The notes: generated from the sequence alone by a model not told the origin. Shown: positions 9,248 through 18,818, counted from the first letter of the stretch. The stretch is DNA of 64,000 bases from Candidatus Aerophobota bacterium (GCA_021163155.1 JAGGXI010000014.1:11790-75789), one strand, 5' to 3'. A program made the numbers and translations.

Positions 9248-10531
9248 ATGGAAAAAAGAAAAAAATTTTTTAAAATTTTAGTCATTGGATTGATTGTAGT
9301 AATTGCTGGCTTTTTAACCATTGGTTTAAATATTTCAAAAACCCAAAATTTGGCATCAGAAAAAACCTCTCAAAAAAGTATAATATCAAAGAAGTCACCA
9401 TTTAAAATAAAAACAAAAAATCAAATAAAATCCAGTGATGTAAAATCCAGTGATGTTTCTGCAAACCAAGTAATTATAGAAGGAATTCTTAAACGAGGAG
9501 ATTCTCTTTATTCCTCTCTTCATAGGCAGGGAATTTCTCCAGGAGAAATTTACAAACTAAAAAAGGCTTTAAGCCCAATAGTCAATATAAATTCTCTTCC
9601 TGTTAAGAGTAAATATCGTTTAATACATAATACACAAGGTAAGTTTGTCGAATTTATCTATAATCTTAACCCTATAGATACTTATATTGTATCTTCTTCT
9701 ATCTCAGGAGAATTAAAAGCGTATAAGAAAAAACCTATTTTAAAGATTGTAAAAATAGAAGGTAAAATTGAGGATTCTTTTTACAATGCTGTGCTAAAAG
9801 CTAATGAATCTCCCGAGGTAGCTGCAAGCTTTGCTGATATTTTTAAGTGGCAAATTGATTTCAATACTGAATTACGAAAAGATGATACTTTTAAACTGAT
9901 AGTAAAAAAGGAAGAACAAAATAATTTTTCTCGTCCAGTAAGGGTATTAGCTGCTCAATATAAAGGAAAGCTTACAGGAGAATATACGGCAATTTTTTTT
10001 AAGGATTCTAATGGGCATAGCGACTATTATACACCTAACGGGAAATCTTTAAGAAAGGCATTCTTACGAGCACCTTTAAAGTATAAGTATATTAGTTCTC
10101 CTTTCTCTTATCATCGTCTTCACCCTGTTTTACGGGTATGGCGTCCCCATTTGGGGATTGATTATGCCGCTCCCACAGGAACTCCAGTGGTAGCTATAGC
10201 AGATGGTTTAGTAACCACTGTTAGTTGGGCTAACGATTGTGGTAGATACATAAAAATTAAGCATCTCAATAGGTATGAGAGTGTTTATGCTCATCTTTCT
10301 CGATATGCAAAAAACATTAAGAGAGGTGTGCGTGTTTATCAAGGGCAAATAATTGGCTATGTAGGTTCCAGTGGCTTATCTACAGGCCCTCATTTATATT
10401 TTGCTATAAGTAGAAATGGTAAACGAATGAATTTTTTAAAGATGAAAATGCCTTCCGCATCTTCTGTTAATTCTAAGGATATCCCTCGATTTAAAGAGAT
10501 AAAAAGAAACTATTACTCTCTTCTCTCTTAA
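9248..10531 (+). CDS. membrane-anchored M23 (LytM) peptidase
   Basis: 427 residues. One N-terminal membrane segment (about 8-27) is followed by a Ser/Lys-rich linker, a LysM-like or OapA-like middle region (RGDSLYSSLHRQGISPGEIYKL) and a C-terminal LytM domain from about residue 285. The zinc-site motifs HLGIDYAAP, YAHLS and GPHLYFAI are intact, so it is probably an active cell-wall endopeptidase rather than an EnvC-type activator. It acts outside the inner membrane on peptidoglycan. GAGGAGGGG precedes the ATG. It appears to be transcribed alone. Confidence 0.9.
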   Translation: MEKRKKFFKILVIGLIVVIAGFLTIGLNISKTQNLASEKTSQKSIISKKSPFKIKTKNQIKSSDVKSSDVSANQVIIEGILKRGDSLYSSLHRQGISPGEIYKLKKALSPIVNINSLPVKSKYRLIHNTQGKFVEFIYNLNPIDTYIVSSSISGELKAYKKKPILKIVKIEGKIEDSFYNAVLKANESPEVAASFADIFKWQIDFNTELRKDDTFKLIVKKEEQNNFSRPVRVLAAQYKGKLTGEYTAIFFKDSNGHSDYYTPNGKSLRKAFLRAPLKYKYISSPFSYHRLHPVLRVWRPHLGIDYAAPTGTPVVAIADGLVTTVSWANDCGRYIKIKHLNRYESVYAHLSRYAKNIKRGVRVYQGQIIGYVGSSGLSTGPHLYFAISRNGKRMNFLKMKMPSASSVNSKDIPRFKEIKRNYYSLLS

Positions 10532-10562
10532 AGAGAAAATCCGCTTGTTTTTTAAACATCAT

Positions 10563-10766
10563 AAGGTAATATTTTTCCCACGCAGAGGGAAGATAAAGGG
10601 TAAAATTGGTAGCCGCGAGGCTCAGAGCCTGCGTCTCTTCTGCACAACCTAAACCCCATTAGATGTTACTACTATTTAGCGAGGTAAAGGTTGCGGCTAC
10701 CCTGCCTTACCGACCAAACTCGACTGTAAATTTCCTTCTAAGCAGGGTGTTCACTGAGTATTTACC
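10563..10766. repeat. ~200-bp repeat, inverted partner of 49855-50060
   Basis: Contains GGTAGCCGC (10609) and, 80 bp on, its inverted match GCGGCTACC (10692). A CAGAGCCTGCG hairpin half and CCGACCAAACTCGACTG also occur. The reverse complement is found almost unchanged at 49855-50060. A short piece lies at 39011-39060 and a fragment (ACGCAGGCTCTGAG) at 17677. Confidence 0.85.
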
Positions 10767-10814
10767 AAATCAGCGCAGTACTTAAAAGCGATGCCTTCCA
10801 TTATATTTTGAAAT

Positions 10815-11732
10815 CTATATGTTATATCCTAAATCTTTCAATGATTCTGTATGTTTACGCCATTCCTTTTTTACTCTTACCCATAAATCTAAATAAATTT
10901 TACAACCAAAATGTTTTTCAATGTCTTTCCGCGCTAATTTTCCTATTTCTTTTATCATTTTTCCTTTTTTGCCAACGAGGATTCCTTTTTGGGAGATATG
11001 CTCCACGTAAATAGATGCTTTAATGTAGATTAAGTTTTCTTTTCTTTCCTTAAATTCTTCTACTTTCACCATTGTAGAATAAGGTATCTCCTGGTGAGTA
11101 AGAAGGTATATCTTTTCTCTAATCAATTCTGCTACTAAAATTCTTTCTGGTTGGTCTGTAATTAAATCTGAGGAGTAATAAGGTTCGTGAAAAGGAAGAT
11201 ATTGAATCATTTTTCCTGCAAGTATGGATAGATTTGTTCCTTTCTTTGCTGAAATAGGAATAATTTCTGTGAAAGGGAAAAGATTGTAGTAAATTTTACT
11301 TAGCTCATTTAAATAATCTTTATTTGTTTTGTCTATCTTGTTTATCACTAAAAATGCTATTTTTTTTAACTCTTTTAATTTTTGTAAAATAAATTTATCT
11401 TCTTCATCAGGAGGAAGAGAGTTTACCATTAATAGTATTATATCTACTCCTTCTATGCTTTTAATGGCTTCTTTAATGATATGTTTATCTACAAGAGTTT
11501 TAGCCTCTTCAGTATCCATTATTCCCGGTGTGTCCATAAAGACAATTTGGGCTTCATCAAAGGTTACTATTCCCTTAATGATATCTCGCGTAGTTTGTGG
11601 TAATGGAGAAATAATAGTAATTTTCTCTCCTACTAATTTGTTAATTAAAGTGGATTTACCTACATTAGGTTTTCCTATTAAGCTGACAAATCCAGATTTA
11701 AATTTTTCTTCTTTTATTTTCTTAGCAAACAA
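10815..11732 (-). CDS. era: GTPase Era
   Basis: 305 residues. Era binds 16S rRNA and helps 30S ribosome maturation at the inner membrane. G1 GKPNVGKST (20-28), G3 DTPG (67-70) and G4 NKID (130-133) are complete. The C-terminal KH domain contains GILVGKKGKMIKEIG. Length is normal for the family. It is the last gene of the leftward block and is separated from glnA by about 60 bp. Confidence 0.96.
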   Translation of the reverse strand: MFAKKIKEEKFKSGFVSLIGKPNVGKSTLINKLVGEKITIISPLPQTTRDIIKGIVTFDEAQIVFMDTPGIMDTEEAKTLVDKHIIKEAIKSIEGVDIILLMVNSLPPDEEDKFILQKLKELKKIAFLVINKIDKTNKDYLNELSKIYYNLFPFTEIIPISAKKGTNLSILAGKMIQYLPFHEPYYSSDLITDQPERILVAELIREKIYLLTHQEIPYSTMVKVEEFKERKENLIYIKASIYVEHISQKGILVGKKGKMIKEIGKLARKDIEKHFGCKIYLDLWVRVKKEWRKHTESLKDLGYNI

Positions 11733-11793
11733 ATTTTTCCTCTCTTATTAATAATAGTTACAATAATTCAAAATAATCGGATGATTTTTAAGT

Positions 11794-13128
11794 TTAAAGT
11801 AAGGAGAAGTATTTTTTTAATTCATAGGAAGTAACCTGGGAACGATAATTTTCCCATTCCATCTTTTTATTCTCTATCAATTTAAAGAAAAGGTGCTCTC
11901 CCAGTGTCTTTTTTAACCAATCACTTTTTTCTGCTATTTTTATAGCTTCCCATAAATTTTCTGGAAGATGAGTTATCCCTGCCTTCTTTCGTTCCTCCTC
12001 ATCCATTTTGTACACATTTCTGTTTATAGGCTCTGCAAGACTATATTTTTTTTCAATTCCCTCCAATCCGGCTGAGAGCATTGCGGCGAAAGCTAAATAA
12101 GGATTACAAGCAGGGTCTGGAGATCTAAGTTCTATACGCACGCCATCTTCTTTACCCGGATTATAACCAGGTATTCTAATGAGGTCAGATCTATTTTTAA
12201 AGGCCCAGGAAAGATAAACTGGAGCCTCATACCCGGGGACCAATCGTTTATACGAGTTAACCCATTGATTGGTAATCAAGGTAAATTCACATATATGTTT
12301 TAACAAGCCCGCAATATATCTTTTTGCAATCTCCGAAAGGTAATGTTTATTTTGAGGGTCAAAGAAAACATTTTTTTCTCCTTTAAAAAGAGATTGATGA
12401 ATATGTAGTCCACTACCATTTTCTTCATATACAGGCTTTGGCATAAAAGTAGCATAAAGATTGTTTTTTAAGGCTATTTCTTTAATTATTAAACGGGAAA
12501 TCATAATGTTATCAGCTATAGTTAAAGCATCAGTATATTTTAAATCTATTTCTTGTTGGCTTGAAGCTGCCTCATGATGAGAACACTCCACCTCTATCCC
12601 CATCTTCTCTAAGGTAAAGACTGTTTGGTTGCGGATGTTACTTGCTGCGTCTGGAGGAGTTAAATCGAAGTAACCTCCCTTATCTAATCCCTTGGGAGGT
12701 ATTTGAGGAGAATGAAAATAAAAATATTCCAATTCCGGCCCTACATAAAAAGTATATCCTAATTTGGATGCTTTTTTTAAATTTTTCTTTAATATATAAC
12801 GAGGATATCCCGGATAAGGTGCTCCATCAGGTTCAAGGATATCACAAAATATCATAGCTATTTTCCCTGCCTCAGAGGAGTTTTGTGAGGAGATAAAAAA
12901 AGCAGAAGGATCGGGCATAGCTATCATATCGCTTTCCTCAATGCGAACAAAACCTTCTATAGATGACCCATCAAATCCGAATCCCTCTTCTAAAACACTT
13001 TTTAGTTTTTCAGGAGTAATAGTAAAGCTTTTCAAAAAACCTAATATATCAGTAAAACAGAGTTGAATAAACCTTACCCCTTGTTTTTTTATTTCTTCCA
13101 AAACCCTCTCTCTGTTTGCATTTTTCAT
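11794..13128 (-). CDS. glnA: glutamine synthetase, type I (alpha-like)
   Basis: 444 residues from the ATG at 13128, which follows AAGAGGTTTAAAA; an upstream ATG at 13149 would overlap that ribosome site. The enzyme makes glutamine from glutamate, ammonia and ATP. FGFDGSSIEGF, the ATP-binding NGSGLHIHQSL and the RIELRSPDPACNPY loop are present. The length and the missing adenylylation-type insertion fit the alpha group, which is controlled by feedback rather than by adenylylation. No GlnR-like gene is nearby. Confidence 0.95.
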   Translation of the reverse strand: MKNANRERVLEEIKKQGVRFIQLCFTDILGFLKSFTITPEKLKSVLEEGFGFDGSSIEGFVRIEESDMIAMPDPSAFFISSQNSSEAGKIAMIFCDILEPDGAPYPGYPRYILKKNLKKASKLGYTFYVGPELEYFYFHSPQIPPKGLDKGGYFDLTPPDAASNIRNQTVFTLEKMGIEVECSHHEAASSQQEIDLKYTDALTIADNIMISRLIIKEIALKNNLYATFMPKPVYEENGSGLHIHQSLFKGEKNVFFDPQNKHYLSEIAKRYIAGLLKHICEFTLITNQWVNSYKRLVPGYEAPVYLSWAFKNRSDLIRIPGYNPGKEDGVRIELRSPDPACNPYLAFAAMLSAGLEGIEKKYSLAEPINRNVYKMDEEERKKAGITHLPENLWEAIKIAEKSDWLKKTLGEHLFFKLIENKKMEWENYRSQVTSYELKKYFSLL

Positions 13129-13195
13129 TTTTAAACCTCTTTTTTGCAAAATTATATTTTATTCCCTTATCAAAAGTTACTTTTCCTCTATTTTT

Positions 13196-13456
13196 CTAAT
13201 TATCTTTTTGATGATTATATTCTTTGATAACCATTTCTTGAATTAATTTTCGTAGTTCTTGATTAACAGGGTAGGCAGTATCTATAAATTCTCCGTTAGG
13301 CAATTTACGGGATGGCATAGCAACGAAAGGCCCATTCTTTCCCTGAATAATTTTTAGCCCATGTATACGAAAAGAGTTATCAAAAGTGATAGTTGCCCAA
13401 GCTTTGAATTTATCTTTTCCTTCAACCTTCCTTATTATTACTTCTGAGATTTTCAA
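13196..13456 (-). CDS. spoVG: SpoVG-family RNA/DNA-binding regulator
   Basis: 86 residues. KAWATITFDNSFRIHGLKIIQG and FVAMPSRKLPNGEFIDTAYPV are the family core. SpoVG is a small site-specific nucleic-acid-binding protein, found in spore formers and in many bacteria that do not sporulate. The ATG lies inside the end of ispE (35-bp overlap), so expression is coupled to it, an arrangement seen in many Firmicutes-like genomes. No sporulation genes are in this window. Confidence 0.93.
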   Translation of the reverse strand: MKISEVIIRKVEGKDKFKAWATITFDNSFRIHGLKIIQGKNGPFVAMPSRKLPNGEFIDTAYPVNQELRKLIQEMVIKEYNHQKDN

Positions 13457-14330
13457 CCTTCTCCTCCTTTAGACTTTTGTCTGTGGGTTGGACTAAATAG
13501 ACCTTCCCCCTGTTTTGTAGTTTATGTAATATATATTTTGCTTTTTCTCTGTTTTCCACTATGGTAAAGATAGTAGAACCGCTTCCTGTCATTAAAGAGC
13601 CTTTTGCTCCCATAATTAGCATTTCTCTTTTAATCTCTTTGATTAAAGGAAACTTTTCCATAACTACTTCTTCTAATTTATTGTATAAGAAAGGTGACAA
13701 CCCCATTAATCCTTCTTTTTCTATTAACTCATTAATTAGTTTAATATTTAATTTTTTTTTTGTCAATTTTACTTTTACCTTTTTATATGCCCAAGAAGTA
13801 GAGATAGGAATTTGGGGGTACAATAGAATTATCCATCCGTCTTTTATAGAAAGAAGAGGAGTAATCTTTTCTCCTTTTCCCCTAACAAGAGCTGTTCCTC
13901 CTTTTAAACAAAAAGGAATATCTGCTCCTAATTCATTAGCCCATTTTAAAAGATCTGAAGACTCAACTTTTGTCTGAAAGAGTTTATCCATACCTACCAA
14001 TGTAGCTGCAGCATCAGCACTTCCTCCCCCTAATCCTGCTCCTGAAGGAATGGTTTTATAAATTTCTATCTCTAATCCCTCTTTTATTTTTGTTCGCTTA
14101 AAGAACAGATTTGCCGCACGCCAACAAAGATTTTTTTCATTTAGAGGAATTTTAGAGTTATTTGAAATGATTTTAATATTTTTCTTTATAGGCCTTAAAG
14201 TGATTTTGTCGGATAATGTTACCGATTGCATTATAGACTCAATTTTATGGTAACCATTTCTATATTTTCCTAATACATTTAAATAAAGGTTGATTTTTCC
14301 TGCTGCCCAAATTATTAATTTTTTTTTCAT
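13422..14330 (-). CDS. ispE: 4-diphosphocytidyl-2-C-methyl-D-erythritol kinase
   Basis: 302 residues, a GHMP kinase of the non-mevalonate isoprenoid pathway; dxs of the same pathway lies at 27060. The N-terminal AAGKINLYLNVLGKYRNGYH carries the active-site lysine region. The glycine-rich ATP loop PSGAGLGGGSADAAATL is intact, and MTGSGSTIF is the third GHMP motif. Its 3' end overlaps spoVG. Confidence 0.95.
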   Translation of the reverse strand: MKKKLIIWAAGKINLYLNVLGKYRNGYHKIESIMQSVTLSDKITLRPIKKNIKIISNNSKIPLNEKNLCWRAANLFFKRTKIKEGLEIEIYKTIPSGAGLGGGSADAAATLVGMDKLFQTKVESSDLLKWANELGADIPFCLKGGTALVRGKGEKITPLLSIKDGWIILLYPQIPISTSWAYKKVKVKLTKKKLNIKLINELIEKEGLMGLSPFLYNKLEEVVMEKFPLIKEIKREMLIMGAKGSLMTGSGSTIFTIVENREKAKYILHKLQNRGKVYLVQPTDKSLKEEKVENLRSNNKEG

Positions 14331-14398
14331 CTAAAATTTTATCCCTGGTTTGATAAACTATTAAAATTCTTTTTAAGTGATTTTTTGCATTTATCATG

Positions 14399-15787
14399 CT
14401 ATTTTCCAATGCAAAAGTGCGAGAAGATATTATTCAATATTTTCTCATTTATCTCTTTTCCTGTAATTTCTCCTAATCTTTTTAATCCTTCCCTCAACTC
14501 AAAGGATATTAATTCCCTGGGTAGGTTCTTGTCAATTCCCTGCAAGGCCCTGTTTATATTTTTTTTTACTTTTTCTAAGATTTTTTTCTGTCTTAAGTTT
14601 ACTGTAATACGGCTATCAGAGAAAGAGGGAACAATCTCCTTTAACATAAGATTGGCTACTTTTTGTATAAGTTTTTGTAAATTAATCTCCTCTTTAGCAG
14701 AGATTTCGATTATCTTTTCTTCTGGGAATAAAGAGACAACCTTTTCTTTATCTATTCTCTGAGGAAGATCAATCTTATTTATAACTGCTAATGTTTCCCT
14801 CTTTTTTATCTTTTTAAATAAGTAGTTATCTTCTCCATTTAAGGGAAGAGATCCATCCAGCATTAATAATGTTATATCTGCTTCTTCTAATTTTAAATAT
14901 GTTCGTTCAAGAGCCTCTTTTTCTACAGCATTTTTTGTTTTTTTTAATCCTGCTGTATCAATGATTCGTAGGGGGAATCCTTTTATATTTATCATCTCTT
15001 CAATTGTGTCCCGAGTAGTTCCAGGTATAGGGGTAACAATGGCCCTCTCTCTTTGAAGTAAAGCATTTAAAAGCGTAGATTTGCCTACATTGGGTTTTCC
15101 AGTAATAACTACTTTGACCCCCTCTCGATAAATCTTATCCATTTGGTTCATCTCAAGCAGAGAATTAATGTCAACTAAGATTTTATAAAGATGTTTTTTT
15201 GCTTCTTTTGGAGATAAAAACTTTATATCTTCATAAGCAAAGTCTATCTCTGCTTCAAAGTCCGACAAAAGTTTTATAATTTCCTCTTCAAGGAAGTTAA
15301 TTTTTTTAGAGAGTCCTCCCTCTAATTGATTCAAGGCAGCTTCTAATCCCTTTTCTGTTTTTGCTTGTACAATATCTAATACACTTTCTGCTTGTGTGAG
15401 GTCGATTCTCCCATTCAAAAAGGCTCTTTTTGTAAATTCCCCTGGTTCAGCTAAACGAGCTCCCCATTTTAATGTAAGATTCAGAATCTTTCTTAAGGAG
15501 ACAGAACCCCCATGACAGTTTATCTCAACTATATCTTCACGAGTATAAGTTTTTGGTGCACGCATTAAAGTAAGCAATACTTCATCTACATATTCCCCTG
15601 TTTTTGGATTAATTATCCATCCATAATGAATTGTAAAAGAAGATTTCCAGTTGATTTTTCTATCCTGAGGGGGTTGAAAAATTTTCTTGGCTACAGATAT
15701 TGATTGGCTTCCACTCATTCTTACAATTCCTATGCCTGAATATCCCAAAGGAGTGGCAATAGCAGATATTGTGTCATTTAAACTCAT
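14399..15787 (-). CDS. mnmE: tRNA modification GTPase MnmE
   Basis: 462 residues. With MnmG it adds the 5-carboxymethylaminomethyl group to the wobble uridine of tRNAs. The N-terminal tetrahydrofolate-binding domain is followed by a helical region interrupted by a G domain (GKPNVGKST at about 230, DTAGL, NKIDLP). The protein ends in the obligatory CIGK with its redox cysteine. The start lies 4 bp from the yidC stop, giving yidD-yidC-mnmE, a common bacterial order. Confidence 0.96.
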   Translation of the reverse strand: MSLNDTISAIATPLGYSGIGIVRMSGSQSISVAKKIFQPPQDRKINWKSSFTIHYGWIINPKTGEYVDEVLLTLMRAPKTYTREDIVEINCHGGSVSLRKILNLTLKWGARLAEPGEFTKRAFLNGRIDLTQAESVLDIVQAKTEKGLEAALNQLEGGLSKKINFLEEEIIKLLSDFEAEIDFAYEDIKFLSPKEAKKHLYKILVDINSLLEMNQMDKIYREGVKVVITGKPNVGKSTLLNALLQRERAIVTPIPGTTRDTIEEMINIKGFPLRIIDTAGLKKTKNAVEKEALERTYLKLEEADITLLMLDGSLPLNGEDNYLFKKIKKRETLAVINKIDLPQRIDKEKVVSLFPEEKIIEISAKEEINLQKLIQKVANLMLKEIVPSFSDSRITVNLRQKKILEKVKKNINRALQGIDKNLPRELISFELREGLKRLGEITGKEINEKILNNIFSHFCIGK

Positions 15788-15791
15788 TGTT

Positions 15792-17303
15792 TTATCCCTT
15801 TTTTACAGCAAGGTTCGACGATTTTTTAGAAATAAAAAACTGTTGGAGAGTAGAAAACAGGCTGGAAACAAACCAATAAAGCATTACTCCTGAAGGAAGT
15901 GACCAAAGGATAACAATAAGAAAAATAGGGAAAAACTGCATTATTTTACTTAACCCTTCTTGTTGTCCTCCCCTGGGTTGCATTTTTTGCATTGCTCTTT
16001 GCTGAAGAAACATAACTACTCCCAATATTAAAAGTAGGGGTATATTAGGTTTGCTTAAATCAGGTATCCAAAGAAATGATGGATTTTCAGAGAAATCGAA
16101 GTTGAGAAGCGCTCTGTAAAGGATGAATATAACAGGAAGTTGGACTACCATTGGTAGACATCCGCTCATAGGGTTGACTCCGTATTGTTTATATATACCC
16201 ATCATCTCTACTTGCAATCTTTTAGGGTCATTCTTAAACTTTTTTTGAATGGCTGCTATATGCGGTTGCACTTTTTGCATCTTTCCCATAGACTCATATT
16301 GCTTAAAGGTTAAAGGAGATAATACTCCATAGATAAGAAGAGTTAAAAGAATAATAGCTATTCCATAGTTATGAGTAAAACTGTAAAGAAAAAGAAGAAC
16401 TTTAATCAATCCTATGGAAAGGTAACTCCATAAATTGTATGCACCTGCCTTTGTTAAATGATAATCCTCTCCATTTATCTTTTTTATCTTTTCATTAATT
16501 GTTCTCAGTTGAAAATAATCTTGAGGTCCTCCGTAAATTACCCATTCACTCTTAAGTTTATTATGCTTAAATCCCCAGGAATTATCTTTGAATACTCCTG
16601 CCAAAGGTTGGTTTAAGGAAGCGAGTATTACTATTAAGTCCTTTTTTTGCCTGATTCCCATCCACTGTATCCCTTTAGGATATTTTGGTTTAACACCCTG
16701 TTTCTTTTCTTCATCGATAACTCCTCTAAAAGAGGCTAATCTTTCTTCATCTTCATATTTCTCTCCTATTCCTCCTTGCCAGCTAAGTTCATATTCAGTC
16801 AATTGCGGAAAACCTTCTGTTTTAATAGTGAGCAATCCATAATATTTTTTTTGAGGAATCTTGAAAATTTTAATTATTTTATATTTATTATCCTTACTTT
16901 CCCAACTACAAATAGCTTCTTCCCCCTTATCATCTATTTTAATCTGGAAATTTTCTCTATTTAAATCTATGTTTTCACCGGAGGGTAAAAATAAGTTTAA
17001 CCCTAAAGCAGAGGCTCCTTTTTTGATTAGCTCTTTTTTAGATTTCTTTATATACCAGGACTTAACTACTCCCCCCTTAGAATTAATAGTTATTTTTAAA
17101 GCACCATTTTCCATAGTAAATTCTTTCCCTTCTCCCCATTCAGAAGGTATCTCTGAGAAAAGAGTTTTTGTTTCCCTTTCTTGTGTTACAGAGGGGATTT
17201 CTTTCTTATTCTCTGGAGAGGGCGTACGGGTGGATACCAAAAAGTTATAGCCAATAAGTATTATTACGGATAATACTGTAGCTAAAATTACATTTTTTTC
17301 CAT
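15792..17303 (-). CDS. yidC: membrane protein insertase YidC
   Basis: 503 residues. It inserts and folds inner-membrane proteins with or without Sec. An N-terminal anchor (VILATVLSVIILIGYNFLV) is followed by a large periplasmic beta domain of about 250 residues, then the conserved five-helix core with NPMSGCLPMVVQLPVIFILY. The large periplasmic domain is the diderm form; Gram-positive SpoIIIJ/Oxa1 types lack it. It lies 13 bp downstream of yidD. Confidence 0.95.
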   Translation of the reverse strand: MEKNVILATVLSVIILIGYNFLVSTRTPSPENKKEIPSVTQERETKTLFSEIPSEWGEGKEFTMENGALKITINSKGGVVKSWYIKKSKKELIKKGASALGLNLFLPSGENIDLNRENFQIKIDDKGEEAICSWESKDNKYKIIKIFKIPQKKYYGLLTIKTEGFPQLTEYELSWQGGIGEKYEDEERLASFRGVIDEEKKQGVKPKYPKGIQWMGIRQKKDLIVILASLNQPLAGVFKDNSWGFKHNKLKSEWVIYGGPQDYFQLRTINEKIKKINGEDYHLTKAGAYNLWSYLSIGLIKVLLFLYSFTHNYGIAIILLTLLIYGVLSPLTFKQYESMGKMQKVQPHIAAIQKKFKNDPKRLQVEMMGIYKQYGVNPMSGCLPMVVQLPVIFILYRALLNFDFSENPSFLWIPDLSKPNIPLLLILGVVMFLQQRAMQKMQPRGGQQEGLSKIMQFFPIFLIVILWSLPSGVMLYWFVSSLFSTLQQFFISKKSSNLAVKKG

Positions 17304-17316
17304 AAATTTGTCTCCT

Positions 17317-17541
17317 TTATTTTAAAGGGTCATAACCTCCAGGATTAAAAGGGTGACATCTTAATATCCTCTTTATTCCTAAATATCCTCCTTTTATTAA
17401 TCCATATTTTTTTATAGCTTCCAATGTATATTGAGAACAAGTAGGATAAAATCTACAAGAAGGAGGAAAAAGAGGAGAAACACACCTCTGGTAAAATCTT
17501 ATTAACCCTATTCCTATATTTTTCCCTATTTTTTTAAACAT
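17317..17541 (-). CDS. yidD: membrane protein insertion efficiency factor YidD
   Basis: 74 residues from the ATG at 17541; an in-frame TTG at 17559 would add six residues. [35 protein letters not shown] and [12 protein letters not shown] are the family signature, with three conserved cysteines. It is a small inner-face membrane-associated protein that helps YidC-dependent insertion. In many genomes rpmH and rnpA precede it; here neither is found and a promoter lies directly upstream. Confidence 0.95.
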   Translation of the reverse strand: MFKKIGKNIGIGLIRFYQRCVSPLFPPSCRFYPTCSQYTLEAIKKYGLIKGGYLGIKRILRCHPFNPGGYDPLK

Positions 17542-17568
17542 CTGTTTTTTATCTTCCAAGCTTTTTTA

Positions 17569-17595
17569 ATTATACTTTATTTTAGCTTTTGTCAA
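17569..17595 (-). promoter_or_regulatory. leftward promoter for yidD-yidC-mnmE
   Basis: On the minus strand TTGACA (17595-17590), 15 bp, TATAAT (17574-17569), about 28 bp before the yidD ATG. Nearly back to back with the rightward promoter at 17609. Confidence 0.6.
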
Positions 17596-17608
17596 GCAAG
17601 CGGTTTTT

Positions 17609-17637
17609 TTGACTTTTTTTTCATTTTTTGATATAAT
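17609..17637 (+). promoter_or_regulatory. rightward promoter for the small membrane-gene pair
   Basis: TTGACT (17609-17614), 17 bp, TATAAT (17632-17637). It faces away from the yidD promoter. A small fragment of the 200-bp repeat (17677-17690) falls in the leader. Confidence 0.6.
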
Positions 17638-17718
17638 AAAAATTGGTTAATAGTTAAACTTACAAGTTGCATAAAACGCAGGCTCTGAGATTTGCATTTA
17701 CCTGAAGGAAGGCAGGAA

Positions 17719-17922
17719 ATGAAAATGAGAAAAAGTCAAATTGTCTGGAGTTGTATTTTTATAGTTCTGGGCATTTTGCTGTTGATGCTTAATTATGGAG
17801 TCATTTCCTGGAAAGCGATAAAGGATTGGTGGAAGTTATGGCCATTAGTTTTTATAATTATAGGAATTGGAATAATATTGTCTGCTAAAAGGGAAAAAAA
17901 GATAGAGGAAGAGAAGAAATGA
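17719..17922 (+). CDS. small two-helix membrane protein (LiaI/DUF5668-like)
   Basis: 67 residues from the ATG at 17719, after GGAAGGCAGGA. Two hydrophobic helices (IVWSCIFIVLGILLLMLNYG and WPLVFIIIGIGIILS) are joined by a Trp-rich turn (AIKDWWKLWP), and the tail is charged. This is the pattern of the LiaI-LiaF-like transmembrane domain found in small envelope-stress proteins. The function is unknown here. The stop overlaps the next gene by 4 bp. Confidence 0.7.
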   Translation: MKMRKSQIVWSCIFIVLGILLLMLNYGVISWKAIKDWWKLWPLVFIIIGIGIILSAKREKKIEEEKK

Positions 17923-18239
17923 AGCTTACTAACACAGATTTTATACCGGGATATGAAATAAAAGAGGCATTAGGATTAGTGCTGGGAAACACAGTAAGGG
18001 CGAAACATCTTGGAAAGGACATCATGGCAGGCTTTAAGAACATTGTGGGAGGAGAAATTCAAGAATATACGGATTTATTAGCCGATGCCAGGAAGGAGAC
18101 ACTAAATAGAATGGTCAATGAGGCTAAAAAGCTCGGGGCTGATGCTGTAATAAATGTGAGGTTTATGACTACCCAGACAATGGGAGGAGCGGCTGAGCTT
18201 TTAGCCTATGGGACAGCGGTTAAGTTAGCAAAGAGGTAG
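17919..18239 (+). CDS. YbjQ/UPF0145 family protein
   Basis: 106 residues. The conserved GYEIKEALGLVLGNTVRA start, the YTDLLADARKETLNRM helix and GADAVINVRFMTTQTM are diagnostic of the YbjQ family, a pentamer-forming fold sometimes called heavy-metal-binding. The biochemical role is not established. ATGA overlap with the small membrane protein implies joint expression. Confidence 0.88.
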   Translation: MKLTNTDFIPGYEIKEALGLVLGNTVRAKHLGKDIMAGFKNIVGGEIQEYTDLLADARKETLNRMVNEAKKLGADAVINVRFMTTQTMGGAAELLAYGTAVKLAKR

Positions 18240-18467
18240 CTAACCCCCGGATTTAGCACTTTAATTGTTGCTCTGGGAAGCGTGCGTCTACTTTTATTTT
18301 ATGTTGTGTATCTCGCATGAGACATTGATAAGGTTAGAGTATGGACTAAGCGTTGGATTAAAGGGTCTGCTTTTATCAAGTTCCCATATTTTTGGTGAGC
18401 AACTTAATAATCTTAATACTTTGGTAAACCTGGTCTAAAATGATAAATAATATAATAGGAGGGAAAA

Positions 18468-18761
18468 ATGGAAAAATTATTAAGAGATATTTTTTTAGCA
18501 GGCATAGGTGTTTTAAGTCTTACTAAAGAAAAAGCAGAAGAGATTGTAGAAGAGTTGATAAAGTTAGGGAAAATAACGGAGGAAGAAGAAGGAACTTTGT
18601 TAGAAGAGCTGATTAAAAGAGGAGAAAAGCAAAAAAAAGAGATAGATAAAAAAGTAGAAGACAATGTTAAGAAGGTAATTTCTCAATTGAAAGTAGCCAC
18701 CAAAGAAGATGTTGAGCGATTAGAGAAAAAGATAGAAGATTTAAAGAAAAAGTTGAGTTAG
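18468..18761 (+). CDS. phasin-like coiled-coil protein
   Basis: 97 residues, almost entirely helical and charged. The N-terminal LLRDIFLAGIGVLSLTKEKAEEIVEEL matches the phasin-like family that is widespread in bacteria without polyhydroxyalkanoate synthesis. The C-terminal half forms heptad repeats ending in VERLEKKIEDLKKKL. The role is unknown; a scaffold or stress function has been suggested for relatives. AGGAGG precedes the ATG. No PHA genes are nearby. Confidence 0.7.
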   Translation: MEKLLRDIFLAGIGVLSLTKEKAEEIVEELIKLGKITEEEEGTLLEELIKRGEKQKKEIDKKVEDNVKKVISQLKVATKEDVERLEKKIEDLKKKLS

Positions 18762-18770
18762 GGCGTAGGA

Positions 18771-18798
18771 TTGACAAAAAATGGTCTTGTGTTAATAT
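18771..18798 (+). promoter_or_regulatory. promoter of hom
   Basis: TTGACA (18771-18776), 16 bp, TAATAT (18793-18798), about 20 bp before the GTG start of hom. Confidence 0.55.
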
Positions 18799-18818
18799 CT
18801 TCACAAAGAGAAAGATAA

